Below the pieces are notes generated by a model. It was not told the DNA's origin. It did not search any database and saw only the letters and a list, made by a program, of their open reading frames with translations. From Candidatus Hydrogenedentota bacterium (GTDB taxonomy: Bacteria > Hydrogenedentota > Hydrogenedentia > Hydrogenedentales > CAITNO01), in assembly GCA_903893795.1 (NCBI GenBank), contig CAITNO010000081.1:1-64000 (forward strand): a stretch of DNA of 64,000 nt, in the 5' to 3' direction. This document shows, in pieces, positions 52,365 to 62,346 of this stretch (position 1 is its first letter; each line of letters opens with the position of its first letter). The translations under genes and the position numbers were made by a program.

Positions 52365-53798
52365 TTAGCAGGGAAGCTCCCAGCCCTTGCGGTACTGCTT
52401 GCTGACGATCTGGGCGGCGTTGGGCACGTCCATGACGACGCCCGCCTTGTTGTCCCAGTGGAGCTTCTGGCCGGACTTGACGACCAGGTTGCCGAAATTG
52501 ACCATTTCGGTGAAGGGACCGGCGTAACTGAAGTTGGAGCAGGGCAGCTTGCCGGTCTTGATGCCGCGAATCCAGTCGAAGTAGGGGCTCTCGTCGGGGA
52601 TGCGCTCGATGGTCTCGGCGGGCATGGTGTAGTCCTTCATGGACGTGGCGGGCATGAGGCGCGGGTCGCCGCCGTATTCGCCCGCGGTCAGGATGCCCTT
52701 GTCGCCGATGAAGAAGGAGCCGTTCATATCCTTGTCGCCGAGCGGTTCGTTGTCGGGAACACCGGCGGGGCGCTTGGGACGGTTGTAGATCGGTTCGCCG
52801 GTCTTCTCGTCCGGGTAATGGCCATCGTACCAGTACACGTCCACGGGCGGCATTTCGCCGCGCGCCGGGAAGGCGTATTTGATGGTGGTGGTGATGGGGA
52901 AGGTCTGATCGTTGCGGCCGCGCTGTTCGACCACTTCCACGGTGTAGTCGGAGGCTTCGACGAGCTTCATGGACATGTAGGCCGCGTCCATGATGTGGCA
53001 GGCCATGTCGCCGAGCGAACCGCCGCCGAAATCGAGCCATGCGCGCCAGTCATGCGGGGCGAGCTTGTGGTTGTAGGGGCGCCAGGGGGCCGCGCCAATC
53101 CAGCGATCCCAGTCCAGGTTTTCCGGTGCCACCTCGGGCGGCAGCGGCTCGGTCCGGCCGTTGTTGTCCCACACCGGGCGGTGGGTCCACACGTGGACTT
53201 CCTTGACGTTGCCGATGGCCCCGCTCCAGATCATTTCGCAGAGCTGGCGGACGCCGTCGCCGCAGTGGCCCTGGTTGCCCATCTGGGTCATGACGCCGGT
53301 TTCGGCGGCGGTGTTTTTGAGCAACCGCGCTTCGGCCACGGTGTGCGTCAGCGGCTTCTGCACGTACACGTGCTTGCCCATCATCATGGCCATGTAGGCG
53401 GCCGGGGCGTGGGTGTGGTCCGGGGTGGAAATCGTCAGCGCGTCGATCTCGGGCATCTTCTCCAGCATGACGCGGTAGTCTTTGAACTGCTTGGCGTCGG
53501 GGATGCGGTAGAACGACTCGGCGCAGCGGTCCCAGTCGACGTCGCAGAGGGCCACGATGTTCTCTTCGAGCTTCTTGCAGCTCATGATGTCCGAGGTGCC
53601 CTTGCCGCCCGCGCCGATGGCCGCAATATTGACCTTCTCATTGGGGGAGAGTTTGCGGGGAATCACCTTCGCGGTGTTCGGCGTCACCGGCGGGGCCTCG
53701 ATGACCTCTTTGCCGTCTTTCGTCGTCACGGCGCCAAAGGCCGCGCTGGTCGTCGCGACGGCCAGAAAGGCCCTTCTCGTCAGACTCATGCTGTCCAT
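52365..53798 (-). CDS. Gfo/Idh/MocA family oxidoreductase, Tat-exported
   Basis: A 477-residue NAD(P)-dependent sugar or polyol oxidoreductase. AAGGA precedes the ATG at 53798, which opens a Tat signal (MSLTRRAFLAVATTSAAFGA). The nucleotide fold shows VNIAAIGAGGKGTSD, and the family block TPDHTHAPAAYMAMMMGKHVYVQKP carries QKP in place of the usual EKP. The C-terminal domain contains the long beta-sheet expected. Periplasmic members of this family are abundant in Planctomycetes and related bacteria and may use a tightly bound cofactor. It lies near a GH31 gene (102 bp gap) and may oxidise sugars released by the nearby glycosidases. Confidence 0.9.
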   Translation of the reverse strand: MDSMSLTRRAFLAVATTSAAFGAVTTKDGKEVIEAPPVTPNTAKVIPRKLSPNEKVNIAAIGAGGKGTSDIMSCKKLEENIVALCDVDWDRCAESFYRIPDAKQFKDYRVMLEKMPEIDALTISTPDHTHAPAAYMAMMMGKHVYVQKPLTHTVAEARLLKNTAAETGVMTQMGNQGHCGDGVRQLCEMIWSGAIGNVKEVHVWTHRPVWDNNGRTEPLPPEVAPENLDWDRWIGAAPWRPYNHKLAPHDWRAWLDFGGGSLGDMACHIMDAAYMSMKLVEASDYTVEVVEQRGRNDQTFPITTTIKYAFPARGEMPPVDVYWYDGHYPDEKTGEPIYNRPKRPAGVPDNEPLGDKDMNGSFFIGDKGILTAGEYGGDPRLMPATSMKDYTMPAETIERIPDESPYFDWIRGIKTGKLPCSNFSYAGPFTEMVNFGNLVVKSGQKLHWDNKAGVVMDVPNAAQIVSKQYRKGWELPC

Positions 53799-53900
53799 GC
53801 TGTTGTTCCTTTGTTTCAGGTTTATGGGGACAAGTTGACCGTTTGCAAATAATAGCATGTCCAAGCGGCATGCTCCAGCCTCTTGATGAACTGCGAATTC

Positions 53901-55640
53901 TCAGTATTTCACTTTGTAGGTGCCGATGCTCGGCCAGTCTGTTTTGATGATCAGCCGGTGGCTTTCGGCGTTGTATTGCCAGTCAATTCCCTTGGTCCGC
54001 AGCTCGCCGTCGCGGTCCACGGAAACGGGTTTGTTGTCCGAATAGATGCGGAGGATATGGGGTGTTGGCGTTCCATCCAGTTTCACAGTCGTTGGATTGC
54101 CTGCATGGACGGAAACGTTGAGCGTGCCGCTCTTGTCTGTGAGGGGCACCTTGATACTGCTGTCTTTGCCGGGATAGATGTTGAAGGTCAGGCAGGAATT
54201 CCAGTCGAACTCGCCGATGCCGGTATAGTCCCGCGTGATGTTCATGGGGATGATGGCCCCTTCGCGGATGTACACGGGGAATTCGCCGAGGGGATACTCC
54301 CGCGAGAGGACCGCAGGCCCCTCGATGACCTTGCTGTCATCGAACCAGTAGCGCCAGCGGCCTGCGGGCAGCACGACTTCCCGCTTCGGGGAGGGGGTAT
54401 ACAGGGGGGCCACCAGTAGCCAGTCGCCGAAACCGTACTGGTACTTGCCCTCCGTCATCGGGCGCATGAGCCGTTTTCCGCCCTCGTGCGCCTCCACGAC
54501 GGAGCAGTACATATAGGGCACCAGTTCGGTGTGCAGCCAGGCGTACTTTCGGATGAGCTTGAGTTCGTCCGAACTGCGCAGCCACAGCCGCCGCTCCTCG
54601 TGGCCGCCATTCAGGAAGAGGCCGCAGAAGGCGGAGAACTCGGCCCAGCGGATGTAGAGGTCGGCTGGAATCGGCCCTCTGCCGTGGTATCCGCCGACAT
54701 CGGAACCAATGATGTTGTAACCCAGATTGGCACTTTCCAGGATGCACCGGATGGCCCGCTCGAGGCCCTGCGTCTTGTCATCCCAGGTGTGGTTGTTGTC
54801 GCCCACCCAGTTCACCATGGCCGCATCAAGCGGGGTGAAACCCTCGGGATGGCCCCAGGGAATGACGCTGTCGATGGGACGGCTCAGGGTGATGAAGTCG
54901 GGGTTCTTGGACTGGCCGTGTTTGAGTTCGTCACGGTAGAAGTGGTCCATGTAGCTTCGGGTGGTCATCCAGCCGCTGTGCGTCTTCTGATAGAAGGCAG
55001 GCAACCACAGTTTGCGGGACGTGAAAAAGGACGCCGTGTCATCCAGTTTCCACCCGTCAATGCCCAGGTCCAGCACCTGGTCCTGCATGCCCCGCCACCA
55101 GTTCATGGCTTCGGGGTTGGTGTAGTCGATGAAGCCCCCGCGGCCGAGCCACCAGTTCCACTGGTAATCGCCCCCGCAGAGGTATCCGTTTTGCGCGGCC
55201 TCGTTATACCAGTCCGCCGAATCCAGCACCCCCCGGTCATGGTTCTTGCTGTTGACCATGGTGGTCATCCACATGACGGTCCGAACATCCCGTTTCTTCA
55301 GGGCTGCAATAAACTGATTGGGATTGGGGTACCGCTTCTCGTCCACGGTAAAGTCGTTGAGCCGGGTCGCCCAGGGGAAATCGATGAGGTAGGTGCGCAG
55401 GGGGAAGTCCTGTTCCTTGTACCCGTTGATTAGCTCGAGGGCATAGTCCTCGTTGAGATTGTCGCCGTCCCATAACCAGCATTCCAACGCCCAGGCGGGC
55501 ACCAGCGGCGGATTGCCGTGGCGTTGGGCGTTGAACGGCATGCCCCAGAGCGGCAGGACGACCCAGCAATAGAAAAAGACGGCAAAGACCGCCGCGAAAG
55601 CAGCCACGCCGAGCACTATGCGCCTTATCCATTTCTTCAT
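53901..55640 (-). CDS. Membrane-anchored GH31 alpha-glucosidase family protein
   Basis: A 579-residue enzyme with an N-terminal membrane span (about 8-32). The GH31 barrel includes LRTYLIDFPW, GIDGWKLDDTASF with nucleophile candidate Asp200, and NIIGSDVGGY with acid/base candidate Asp314. The C-terminal domains include FPVYIREGAIIPMN, typical of the family. It is shorter than many GH31 enzymes because the N-terminal beta domain is absent or reduced. AAGGAAACACC precedes the ATG at 55640. Substrate (alpha-glucoside, xyloside or sulfoquinovoside) cannot be chosen from sequence. Its membrane anchor suggests action in the periplasm. Confidence 0.9.
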   Translation of the reverse strand: MKKWIRRIVLGVAAFAAVFAVFFYCWVVLPLWGMPFNAQRHGNPPLVPAWALECWLWDGDNLNEDYALELINGYKEQDFPLRTYLIDFPWATRLNDFTVDEKRYPNPNQFIAALKKRDVRTVMWMTTMVNSKNHDRGVLDSADWYNEAAQNGYLCGGDYQWNWWLGRGGFIDYTNPEAMNWWRGMQDQVLDLGIDGWKLDDTASFFTSRKLWLPAFYQKTHSGWMTTRSYMDHFYRDELKHGQSKNPDFITLSRPIDSVIPWGHPEGFTPLDAAMVNWVGDNNHTWDDKTQGLERAIRCILESANLGYNIIGSDVGGYHGRGPIPADLYIRWAEFSAFCGLFLNGGHEERRLWLRSSDELKLIRKYAWLHTELVPYMYCSVVEAHEGGKRLMRPMTEGKYQYGFGDWLLVAPLYTPSPKREVVLPAGRWRYWFDDSKVIEGPAVLSREYPLGEFPVYIREGAIIPMNITRDYTGIGEFDWNSCLTFNIYPGKDSSIKVPLTDKSGTLNVSVHAGNPTTVKLDGTPTPHILRIYSDNKPVSVDRDGELRTKGIDWQYNAESHRLIIKTDWPSIGTYKVKY

Positions 55641-55683
55641 GGTGTTTCCTTAACCTCGGGGACCGTGTTTGGATGGGCGGGCA

Positions 55684-55708
55684 GACAGACAGGAATGTCT
55701 GCCCCACA
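55684..55708 (+). repeat. Dispersed palindrome family A, copy 5
   Basis: GACAGACA and TGTCTGCC flank GGAA, followed by CCACA. One arm base differs from the perfect copies. It lies between the GH31 start and the next gene's stop. Confidence 0.75.
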
Positions 55709-55773
55709 CTGAACACAGTTATTGGACGGGGCTGGTGCGCTTTGGTTTCACCCACCGGTTTCTGTTTTCTGGT

Positions 55774-56790
55774 CTATTTGGCCTCGCCCCGCATCGACAG
55801 ACCTCGAAACTCGAATGCGGCATCGTAGGGACCCGGTATTTCCCACCCGAGATTGAACGAGTCGATGGAGAGGTCGTCGTAGCTGGTGTTCTTGAGGAAT
55901 CCGTGCTGCTGGGCCAGCGTCACCGCTTCGCGCAGCAGGGGCAGCATATCCGCATTCAACTTCTGCCAGGCCCCGTCGCCGATGGGGCTCTTCCAAAAGC
56001 GTTTCCCGTCGAGCATGCAGATGAACTTGCCTGTGGCATCGGACTTTCCGGTGTCCACCGCGTAGTACGACGGGGGCGTTTCGTACCGGGCATCGAAGAC
56101 GGGAATGCCAAACCAGATCATGTCGCCGCAATCGGGATTGCCCTGGGTGATATTGTGGACGGTCCAAAATGCGGACACCTGGGCCGTGTGCAGGCCCGGA
56201 TCGCGCCTGCCCTCGCTCCAGGGGGCTGCTTTGCAGGAGGGTATGCGCGCGTCCATCGAGAAAAAGAGCGTCTTGAAGTCTTTGGGGATGATGGGCTTGC
56301 CGAAGGCCTGCTCAATCAGAAGGTGCGGCCATGCCTCCCCCGCCGCGCGCATGCGCCCGTCGTATTCGAAGTCACCATGGACCTCCAACCACAGGCCGGT
56401 CTTGCCGTCCGCAAAATGTTCCACCATGACGCGCTTTGCGCGGTTCTCGGCAACCCATTTGCCCTCCCCCGCATCGGTGCAACGGCCCGGTTGCAGCAGG
56501 TCACGGCTGGCCCACTGGGGCATGCGCCAGGCAGGGGGCGCGTCGGCGGGAGTGTTCGAGGTCTCAAGCACGCCCAGTTCCACCCTGGGTGCGGGATGGC
56601 TGGCGGCAGTGAGCATGAAACCATGCTCAAACGCAGGGTCGGCAAAGAGTTCCCGTCCCGGTACGTTTTGAGGGGGCGGTTCAACAGCACCGCCGACTAT
56701 CAGCATGAGCATCGATATCAGCATCAGCCATAGACCTTTCACTGCCCGGCTTTCAAAACCGGAATCAGTCTTGCAGAAACTATGTATCAT
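55774..56790 (-). CDS. Secreted protein of unknown function
   Basis: A 338-residue protein with an N-terminal hydrophobic signal (GLWLMLISMLMLIVGGAV). The start is uncertain: ATG at 56790, GTG at 56832, or ATGs inside the hydrophobic segment. The body has many aromatic and charged residues (WLEVHGDFEYDGRM, PSYYAVDTGKSDATGKF, NLGWEIPGPYDAAFEFRGLSM), giving the impression of a beta-sandwich or jelly roll. Strand-like WExPGPYDxAFxF at the end recalls carbohydrate-binding folds. No family was recognised. It sits between the GH31 and prepilin genes, with a strong terminator just upstream, so it is probably transcribed separately. Confidence 0.72.
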   Translation of the reverse strand: MIHSFCKTDSGFESRAVKGLWLMLISMLMLIVGGAVEPPPQNVPGRELFADPAFEHGFMLTAASHPAPRVELGVLETSNTPADAPPAWRMPQWASRDLLQPGRCTDAGEGKWVAENRAKRVMVEHFADGKTGLWLEVHGDFEYDGRMRAAGEAWPHLLIEQAFGKPIIPKDFKTLFFSMDARIPSCKAAPWSEGRRDPGLHTAQVSAFWTVHNITQGNPDCGDMIWFGIPVFDARYETPPSYYAVDTGKSDATGKFICMLDGKRFWKSPIGDGAWQKLNADMLPLLREAVTLAQQHGFLKNTSYDDLSIDSFNLGWEIPGPYDAAFEFRGLSMRGEAK

Positions 56791-56811
56791 TGCCCCACCG
56801 CTTGTCCATGC

Positions 56812-56846
56812 GAAAAGGGCGCCCGCCACCACCGTGACGGGCGCCC
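56812..56846 (-). terminator. Intrinsic terminator of the prepilin gene
   Basis: On the minus strand, GGGCGCCCG (56846-56838) pairs perfectly with CGGGCGCCC (56825-56817) around a 12-base loop, followed by TTTTCG. It begins 18 bp after the prepilin stop. Confidence 0.88.
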
Positions 56847-56863
56847 CGCAGGAAGTTCAGGAA

Positions 56864-57865
56864 TTATGTTGCCAGTCCCGATGCCGTCAGGGCAAAGGAC
56901 TTGGTCACCGGCGCTTTGGTGCCGGGGTACTTGAGGAACTCGGTGTGGCCGTCCATAAAGAGCACATTGGAGCCGCCCGGCACATGGTTGAACTTGGTCG
57001 CGCTCGTGGAAAGGATGTCACCCAGCACGAAAATGTCGCTCTGCGACTTGTTGCTGGCCGCCGCGTTGTTGATATCGGTAATCATGAAACGCTCCACCCC
57101 GTCGCGCAGCCGGTACAGCTTGGTGCCGTGCCCCGTGCCCCAGGGAACACCGGCGCCGTCGACGACATTTTCGGTGTCCTTGTCAAATGCGTCCACGGCG
57201 CCGCGCTGGTTGTAGGGCATCTTCCCCATGCCCGGCACGGTGGTCAGTATCTTCAGCCACTGATAGACAAACTGCGCCGGAACCATCGGATTGGCCGGGA
57301 TCTGGAGGCTCGGCTTGAGCACCTGCAAAATGGAAAGGATGCCGGTTGCGTTGCCGTCCACCAGATTTTCCGGGCTTTCATCGCAGAGGTCATAGACGAA
57401 CCCGAAATAGAGATAGGACCAGGTGGCGGCCCACCAGTTGTTGTATTCCGTGGTGTTATGGTCCGCGCCACGGAAATTCAGGACGCTCTCGCCGCTGTCC
57501 TTGCCGTTGTAATACATGTCGGAATTCTTGTGGGACGCGCTGGACGGGCACACGTAGATTTTCGGGTCGGTGACGTATTCGGGATAGACGCCCGTGACCA
57601 GCGGGGTCAGCAGGACGCCCTGGCAGCCGCCGCCACTGCAGTAGGTCTGGTGCTGCACCGGCGGGAAGGCCCCCCCGGACTCGTTCGAGTACATCTTGAG
57701 GACCAGGCCAAACTGTTTGAGGTTGTTCTGGCAGCTTGAGCGCCGCGCGGCCTCCCGCGCGCGGGCCAGGGCAGGCAGCAGGATGGCCGCCAGAATGCCG
57801 ATAATGGCAATCACGACCAAGAGTTCAATGAGTGTAAATCCGGACCTTTTCCACTTCGATGACAT
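56864..57865 (-). CDS. Prepilin-type N-terminal cleavage/methylation protein (DUF1559-like)
   Basis: A 333-residue pseudopilin-like protein. The N-terminal motif [19 protein letters not shown] with Glu at +5 is the cleavage/methylation signal. [18 protein letters not shown] follows, which is characteristic of the large DUF1559 family of Planctomycetes and Lentisphaerae. The C-terminus has the [18 protein letters not shown] block like the H-X9-DG motif. GGGAG precedes the ATG. It would assemble in a type II or pilus-like surface apparatus, possibly using the GspF-like protein encoded at 26417. Its own terminator is at 56812-56846. Confidence 0.93.
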   Translation of the reverse strand: MSSKWKRSGFTLIELLVVIAIIGILAAILLPALARAREAARRSSCQNNLKQFGLVLKMYSNESGGAFPPVQHQTYCSGGGCQGVLLTPLVTGVYPEYVTDPKIYVCPSSASHKNSDMYYNGKDSGESVLNFRGADHNTTEYNNWWAATWSYLYFGFVYDLCDESPENLVDGNATGILSILQVLKPSLQIPANPMVPAQFVYQWLKILTTVPGMGKMPYNQRGAVDAFDKDTENVVDGAGVPWGTGHGTKLYRLRDGVERFMITDINNAAASNKSQSDIFVLGDILSTSATKFNHVPGGSNVLFMDGHTEFLKYPGTKAPVTKSFALTASGLAT

Positions 57866-58032
57866 GATGAGTACTCCCTGTTACTGCGCCTGTCGTCCAA
57901 CACGGCATGACCAACCGTCCCGCACCGCGCAGGTTACTGTGCCTTGCCAATGTTTACACGGTAGCACAATCAATAAAAACAATCAATAGCCGAAAATTGC
58001 CGGGGGCGGAGATGCAAGGTCGGGTTGCCTTG

Positions 58033-58680
58033 TCACTGCACACCGCGCCGGAGCGCCGTGTAGGATTCCAGCAGCAGCGCCTCGATGGCGGGCCAGTCGG
58101 CGTTGTCCGCGCCCGCGTCGCGGAGTGCGGCCGCTTCGGCCCGCAACAGACCCGCCTGTTGAACGTCGGCATTGTCCCGCCCGTAAATGAGGGTGTACAG
58201 ATGGGCTATCTTTGCGCCCACCTGCTCGGGGGCATTTTCCCCCGGCGTGCGCCGCGCCACCCACCAACCCAGTTCCGCCTGCGCCACCTCGTGGGGGTCC
58301 CAGTCCTCGCCGCAGGCTTTGCCGAGCCGTTCGTAGGAGCTTTCCAGCTTTGGCAGCACGTCCCGCTGATAATCCCCCGGACCCTTGGCAAAAATGCGGG
58401 TGCCCTCGGCCATGGGCTCGATTACCTGCTTTGTGGTCCACAGGGACGCGCCCATCTGTTCGCGCATCAACCCGGCCATCTGGTAGGCAAGGTCCCCCAT
58501 CTTCCTGCCGTAATAGGCCCGCCACATGTGCGCCTCCGCCTCGGCCACCCGCTGGGGGTTGAAGCTGCGGTTCAGCCCCAGGTTGTGGAATCCCACATAC
58601 CACCCGAAAAAAGCGCCCACGGCAAGCAACAGCAGGGCCATAACAAGCAGGAACATCGCCGCCTTGCGTTTTCCCGTCAT
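58033..58680 (-). CDS. Small membrane-anchored protein of unknown function
   Basis: A 215-residue protein with a single N-terminal membrane span (about 9-28, MFLLVMALLLLAVGAFFGWY). The rest is helical and charged (RVAEAEAHMWRAYYGRKMGDLAYQMAGLMREQMGAS). AAGGAG precedes the ATG at 58680. No domain was recognised. It may be a helical periplasmic protein. The gene is divergent from the Ser/Thr kinase. Confidence 0.75.
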   Translation of the reverse strand: MTGKRKAAMFLLVMALLLLAVGAFFGWYVGFHNLGLNRSFNPQRVAEAEAHMWRAYYGRKMGDLAYQMAGLMREQMGASLWTTKQVIEPMAEGTRIFAKGPGDYQRDVLPKLESSYERLGKACGEDWDPHEVAQAELGWWVARRTPGENAPEQVGAKIAHLYTLIYGRDNADVQQAGLLRAEAAALRDAGADNADWPAIEALLLESYTALRRGVQ

Positions 58681-58850
58681 ACCCTTCTCCTTATTTCCGA
58701 CAGGCACGCATGCCAAACCCATGCCACCGTCGTCCCCATTCTAGGCGATACCCTTGAGAAAACAAAACCGTCTACGGGCCGAAAAGGTGAATGAAGGTGC
58801 CGGATATGATATATAGTCTCCTTGCACAGTGACGGGTTTTAGAGGTATTC

Positions 58851-59852
58851 ATGGAACGACCGCCTGTAGACAAACGTTTTGAGCCGGGCATGCTGGTCGC
58901 GGACCGGTATGAAATCCAAGGCATGATCGGCAAGGGCGGCATGGGGCAGGTCTTCAAGGCCCTCGACCGCCAGTCCGGCATGGAAGTGGCGCTCAAGACG
59001 CTCCACCCCAAATACACCACCCACAAGCATGCCGTGGCCCGCTTTGTGCGGGAGGTCAAACTGGCGCGCCAGTTGAGACATCCCGGCATTGTGAAGGTCT
59101 ATGACGCCCAGCAGTGGGATGACACTCTCTTCTATACCATGGAGTACCTGGACGGCAAGAGCCTGCGCCAGTGGCTTCGCCAGGAGAAGCGCCTGGGCCT
59201 GCGCGCCACCGTGCGGGTGCTGTGCCTGATCTGCGAGGCGCTCGACCATGCGCACCGGATCACCATCCACCGCGACCTGTCCCCGGAAAACATCATGGTG
59301 CTGCCCGACAGTTCCATTCGCGTGCTGGACTTTGGGCTGGCCAAGCTGGACGACCAGTTCAAGGGGCTCACCAGGGTGGGCGTCAACCTTGGCAAGATTC
59401 AATACATGTCGCCCGAGCAGGAGCAGGACGCCTCGGTGGTCGACAACCGCGCGGACCTGTACTCCCTGGGGGTCATGTTCTACGAGATGCTCTCGGGGCG
59501 CCCGCCCCGCATGATGGCCGACGCGGCCGCGCAGGGGCAGGGGGCCTTTCTGGACGCCATGGCGGGACGCAGCGCGCCACCGCTCAAGAAACTCACTGAA
59601 ATCCGCGCCGATCTGCCTCCCGAAACAGACGCTTTCGCGGACCGGGCGCTTGCCTCCAACCCGGACGATCGCTTCGCGACGGCGGCCGAATTTCGCAGCG
59701 AACTGCTGAAGTTGTACACGATTTACCGCGAACGGGCGGACGCGGCCGCAGCCCTCGCCGCGGAGGAACGGGCCAAGGCCGAGGCCTGGGCCAACCTGGG
59801 CATCTTCGGAAAGGCGAAAGCCTATTTCCTGCGCCTGCTGCGCCGCGAATAG
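58851..59852 (+). CDS. Cytosolic Ser/Thr protein kinase
   Basis: A 333-residue Hanks-type kinase. The ATP loop is IGKGGMGQVF (about 26-35), the lysine is Lys49 (VALK), the catalytic loop HRDLSPEN has Asp142, DFG is at about 160, and SPEQ follows. The C-terminal tail is helical and probably coiled (ERADAAAALAAEERAKAEAW). No membrane span and no PASTA or other sensor domain are present, unlike the common PknB type. AGAGG precedes the ATG. The downstream DUF554 and POT genes are co-directional at 84 and 44 bp, so they may form an operon. Confidence 0.93.
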   Translation: MERPPVDKRFEPGMLVADRYEIQGMIGKGGMGQVFKALDRQSGMEVALKTLHPKYTTHKHAVARFVREVKLARQLRHPGIVKVYDAQQWDDTLFYTMEYLDGKSLRQWLRQEKRLGLRATVRVLCLICEALDHAHRITIHRDLSPENIMVLPDSSIRVLDFGLAKLDDQFKGLTRVGVNLGKIQYMSPEQEQDASVVDNRADLYSLGVMFYEMLSGRPPRMMADAAAQGQGAFLDAMAGRSAPPLKKLTEIRADLPPETDAFADRALASNPDDRFATAAEFRSELLKLYTIYRERADAAAALAAEERAKAEAWANLGIFGKAKAYFLRLLRRE

Positions 59853-59936
59853 CACCCCCCGCAACTATTCTTGAGGGACGGCATCCCTGCCCGAAGCCTT
59901 TCATCCCACGGCTCTTTCGGCCACGAAACGGAATCT

Positions 59937-60644
59937 ATGATAGCGACTGTAATCAATGCACTGGCGATTATTGCCGGAAGCGCCGTTGGCCTCCTGGTCG
60001 GACGTTCCATTCCCGATCGGGTCCACGACACGCTGCTCAAGAGCCTGGCGCTCTGCGTGCTGCTCATCGCCCTGTCGGGCATTGCGCGGGTCTCCCCCAC
60101 GCTGTCCTCGCAGAGCATGCTGGTCATCCTGTTTTCTCTGGCGCTGGGCGCCATTGCCGGGGAAGTCATCGACATTGACGCCAGACTCCAGCGTTTCGGC
60201 GACGGCATCGAGGCGCGGCTGAAGGGCCGGGGCGGCCGGGTTTCGGAGGGCTTTGTGACGGCCAGCCTGGTTTATTGCGTCGGAGCGATGGCCATTGTGG
60301 GCGCGCTTGAAAGCGGTCTGACGGGCAACCACGACACGCTCTACGCGAAGTCGGTCATCGACGGCATCACCGCCATCGTGTTCACCTCCACGCTGGGCAT
60401 CGGCGTCATGCTGTCGGCTCTGTCGGTGCTCCTGTACCAGGGGGCCATCACCCTGGCGGCCGGGTTTCTAAAGGCAGTGCTCACCGACCGGGCCATCACG
60501 GAAATGACGGCCGTCGGCAGCATGCTGATTCTGGCCATTGCGCTCAACATGCTGGGCGTCACCAAACTCAAGGTGGCCAACCTGCTTCCGGGAGTCTTTC
60601 TGCCTGTACTCTGCCAGGCGGTGCTCTTCCTGGTTGGACGGTAA
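59937..60644 (+). CDS. DUF554 family membrane protein
   Basis: A 235-residue polytopic membrane protein of the YdfK/YqgA (DUF554) family. The start MIATVINALAIIAGSAVGLLVG is typical, followed by segments FVTASLVYCVGAMAIVGALESG and DGITAIVFTSTLGIGVMLSALSVLLYQG that recur in the family. An upstream in-frame extension lacks a ribosome site and is excluded. Function is unknown; a small-solute transport role is often guessed. It lies between the kinase and the peptide transporter genes. Confidence 0.9.
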   Translation: MIATVINALAIIAGSAVGLLVGRSIPDRVHDTLLKSLALCVLLIALSGIARVSPTLSSQSMLVILFSLALGAIAGEVIDIDARLQRFGDGIEARLKGRGGRVSEGFVTASLVYCVGAMAIVGALESGLTGNHDTLYAKSVIDGITAIVFTSTLGIGVMLSALSVLLYQGAITLAAGFLKAVLTDRAITEMTAVGSMLILAIALNMLGVTKLKVANLLPGVFLPVLCQAVLFLVGR

Positions 60645-60688
60645 AACAAGATCGTATTTTGGCCCGACTGCGCCGCCGAGGAGTGCAC

Positions 60689-61987
60689 ATGGCTGAGACA
60701 AGCGTCCGGAAAGGCCACCCGAAGGGGCTCTATTTCCTTTTCTTCACGGAGATGTGGGAACGCTTTTCCTATTACGGCATGCGGGCGCTGCTGGTCTACT
60801 ACATGACGAAACAGTTGATGTTTTCCCAGCAGCACGCCTCCAGCATCTATGGCCTGTACACGGGCTTTGTCTACTTCACCCCCGTCTTCGGCGGCATCCT
60901 GGCGGACCGGTGGCTGGGTCAGCGAAAGGCCGTCATCCTTGGCGCTGTGCTGATGGCCATCGGGCATTTCCTCATGGCCGCCGAGAGCATGTTCTACCCG
61001 GCCATGCTCTTCCTGATTCTGGGATGCGGCGCCTTCAAACCCAATATCTCCACCCAGGTGGGGAGCCTCTATGAACAGGGCGATCCCCGGCGGGACCGCG
61101 CGTTCAGCCTCTTCTACATGGGTATCAATCTGGGGGCCTTCTTCTCGCCGCTCATTTGCGGCACACTGGGTGAGCGGTACGGCTGGCACTGGGGCTTTGG
61201 GGCGGCGGGCCTGGGCATGATTGCCGGTCTGGTCATCTACCTGCTCGGCCAGAAACATCTCGCCCCCGACCAGGTCATGAAAAAGGCGGCAGGCGAAACA
61301 CCCCGGGAAAACAAGCCTCTCGACAAGGATGACAAGTCAAGGATTGGCGCGCTCGTGGTGCTTATGTTCTTCACCGTAATCTTCTGGGCGACCTATGAAC
61401 AGCAGGGCAACACCCTGGCACTCTGGGCGGATGCCAACACGAACAGGGTAATCTTCGGCTGGGAAATGCCCGCCTCATGGTTCCAGTCCCTCAATCCCAT
61501 GCTGATCTTTGCGCTCATCCCGCTTATTAATATGGTTTGGGCCAGGCAGGCCAAAAGGAACACCGAGCCCTCCTCCGTCACCAAGATGGCCATCGGCTGC
61601 ATCCTTCTGGGCCTTTCCTTTCTCGTCATGCTTCCGCCGTCACAGGCCGCCGCGGGCGGCGCCAAGGTGAGCATGCTGTGGCTGGCCGCCTGCATCGCCA
61701 TCCTCACGGTCGGCGAGATATACCTCTCCCCCATCGGTTTGTCGCTGGTCACCAAACTGGCGCCTGCACGCATGGTGTCCATGCTCATGGGCATGTGGTT
61801 CATGTCCCAGTTCTTTGGCAATTACCTCTCCGGCTATATCGGCACCTACTGGGAAAAGACCTCCAAGGAAATCTTTTTCATTGCCTTGGCCGCGATGGCC
61901 ATCGGCGCGGGGTTGGGAATTCTGCTGGTGGGCAAACCGCTCAAACGGGCCATCGGTCGCGGACAGACGGACGGTGCACGCCTCTGA
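60689..61987 (+). CDS. Proton-dependent oligopeptide transporter (POT/PTR2 family)
   Basis: A 432-residue MFS transporter for di- and tripeptides. The proton-coupling motif ExxERFxYYG is present (TEMWERFSYYGMRALL, about 23-38), and a family block FYMGINLGAF follows. About 12-14 membrane helices are expected. GAGGAG precedes the ATG at 60689; an earlier in-frame start is excluded. It would import peptides from protein breakdown. The gene ends 83 bp before the stop of the DUF2442 gene on the other strand. Confidence 0.93.
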   Translation: MAETSVRKGHPKGLYFLFFTEMWERFSYYGMRALLVYYMTKQLMFSQQHASSIYGLYTGFVYFTPVFGGILADRWLGQRKAVILGAVLMAIGHFLMAAESMFYPAMLFLILGCGAFKPNISTQVGSLYEQGDPRRDRAFSLFYMGINLGAFFSPLICGTLGERYGWHWGFGAAGLGMIAGLVIYLLGQKHLAPDQVMKKAAGETPRENKPLDKDDKSRIGALVVLMFFTVIFWATYEQQGNTLALWADANTNRVIFGWEMPASWFQSLNPMLIFALIPLINMVWARQAKRNTEPSSVTKMAIGCILLGLSFLVMLPPSQAAAGGAKVSMLWLAACIAILTVGEIYLSPIGLSLVTKLAPARMVSMLMGMWFMSQFFGNYLSGYIGTYWEKTSKEIFFIALAAMAIGAGLGILLVGKPLKRAIGRGQTDGARL

Positions 61988-62070
61988 TCCGTTGCAAACC
62001 GGAAGTTAACAGACACCTGTATGGATTTCCTGGAGCCCAAGACACGTTCATCCAATACTATGGCAAGAAC

Positions 62071-62340
62071 TTACTGTTCGAGAGAAACAGCCTGGAGCGT
62101 TTTGCCCCGTGTCCAGAGTTCGTACTCGCTTAGGTCAATGTCGTCGTTCCAGGAGATTCCATAGCCACCCGGGTCCACCCGCACGGCCCGGAAGAAAACG
62201 GGATTGCGGAGAAGTTGGAATTGCGGAAGGGACAGGAGCGGAGAGGCATCGTACACTTTTTCGACGGCGTTGTCGAAGCGTACGAGCAGTTGCGTTGACG
62301 ATATCGCGCCGATGGAGACGATTTTCGGCGGGCTTTCCAT
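62071..62340 (-). CDS. DUF2442 domain protein
   Basis: An 89-residue protein of the DUF2442 family (start PPKIVSIGAISSTQLLVRFDN, later GYGISWNDDIDLSEYELW). It starts 6 bp after the DUF4160 stop and GGAG in the overlap region serves as its ribosome site, so the two are translationally coupled. DUF2442 and DUF4160 genes are often paired, and this small two-gene layout is like toxin-antitoxin or small regulatory modules, but that activity is not shown here. Confidence 0.87.
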   Translation of the reverse strand: MESPPKIVSIGAISSTQLLVRFDNAVEKVYDASPLLSLPQFQLLRNPVFFRAVRVDPGGYGISWNDDIDLSEYELWTRGKTLQAVSLEQ

Positions 62341-62346
62341 GGGGGA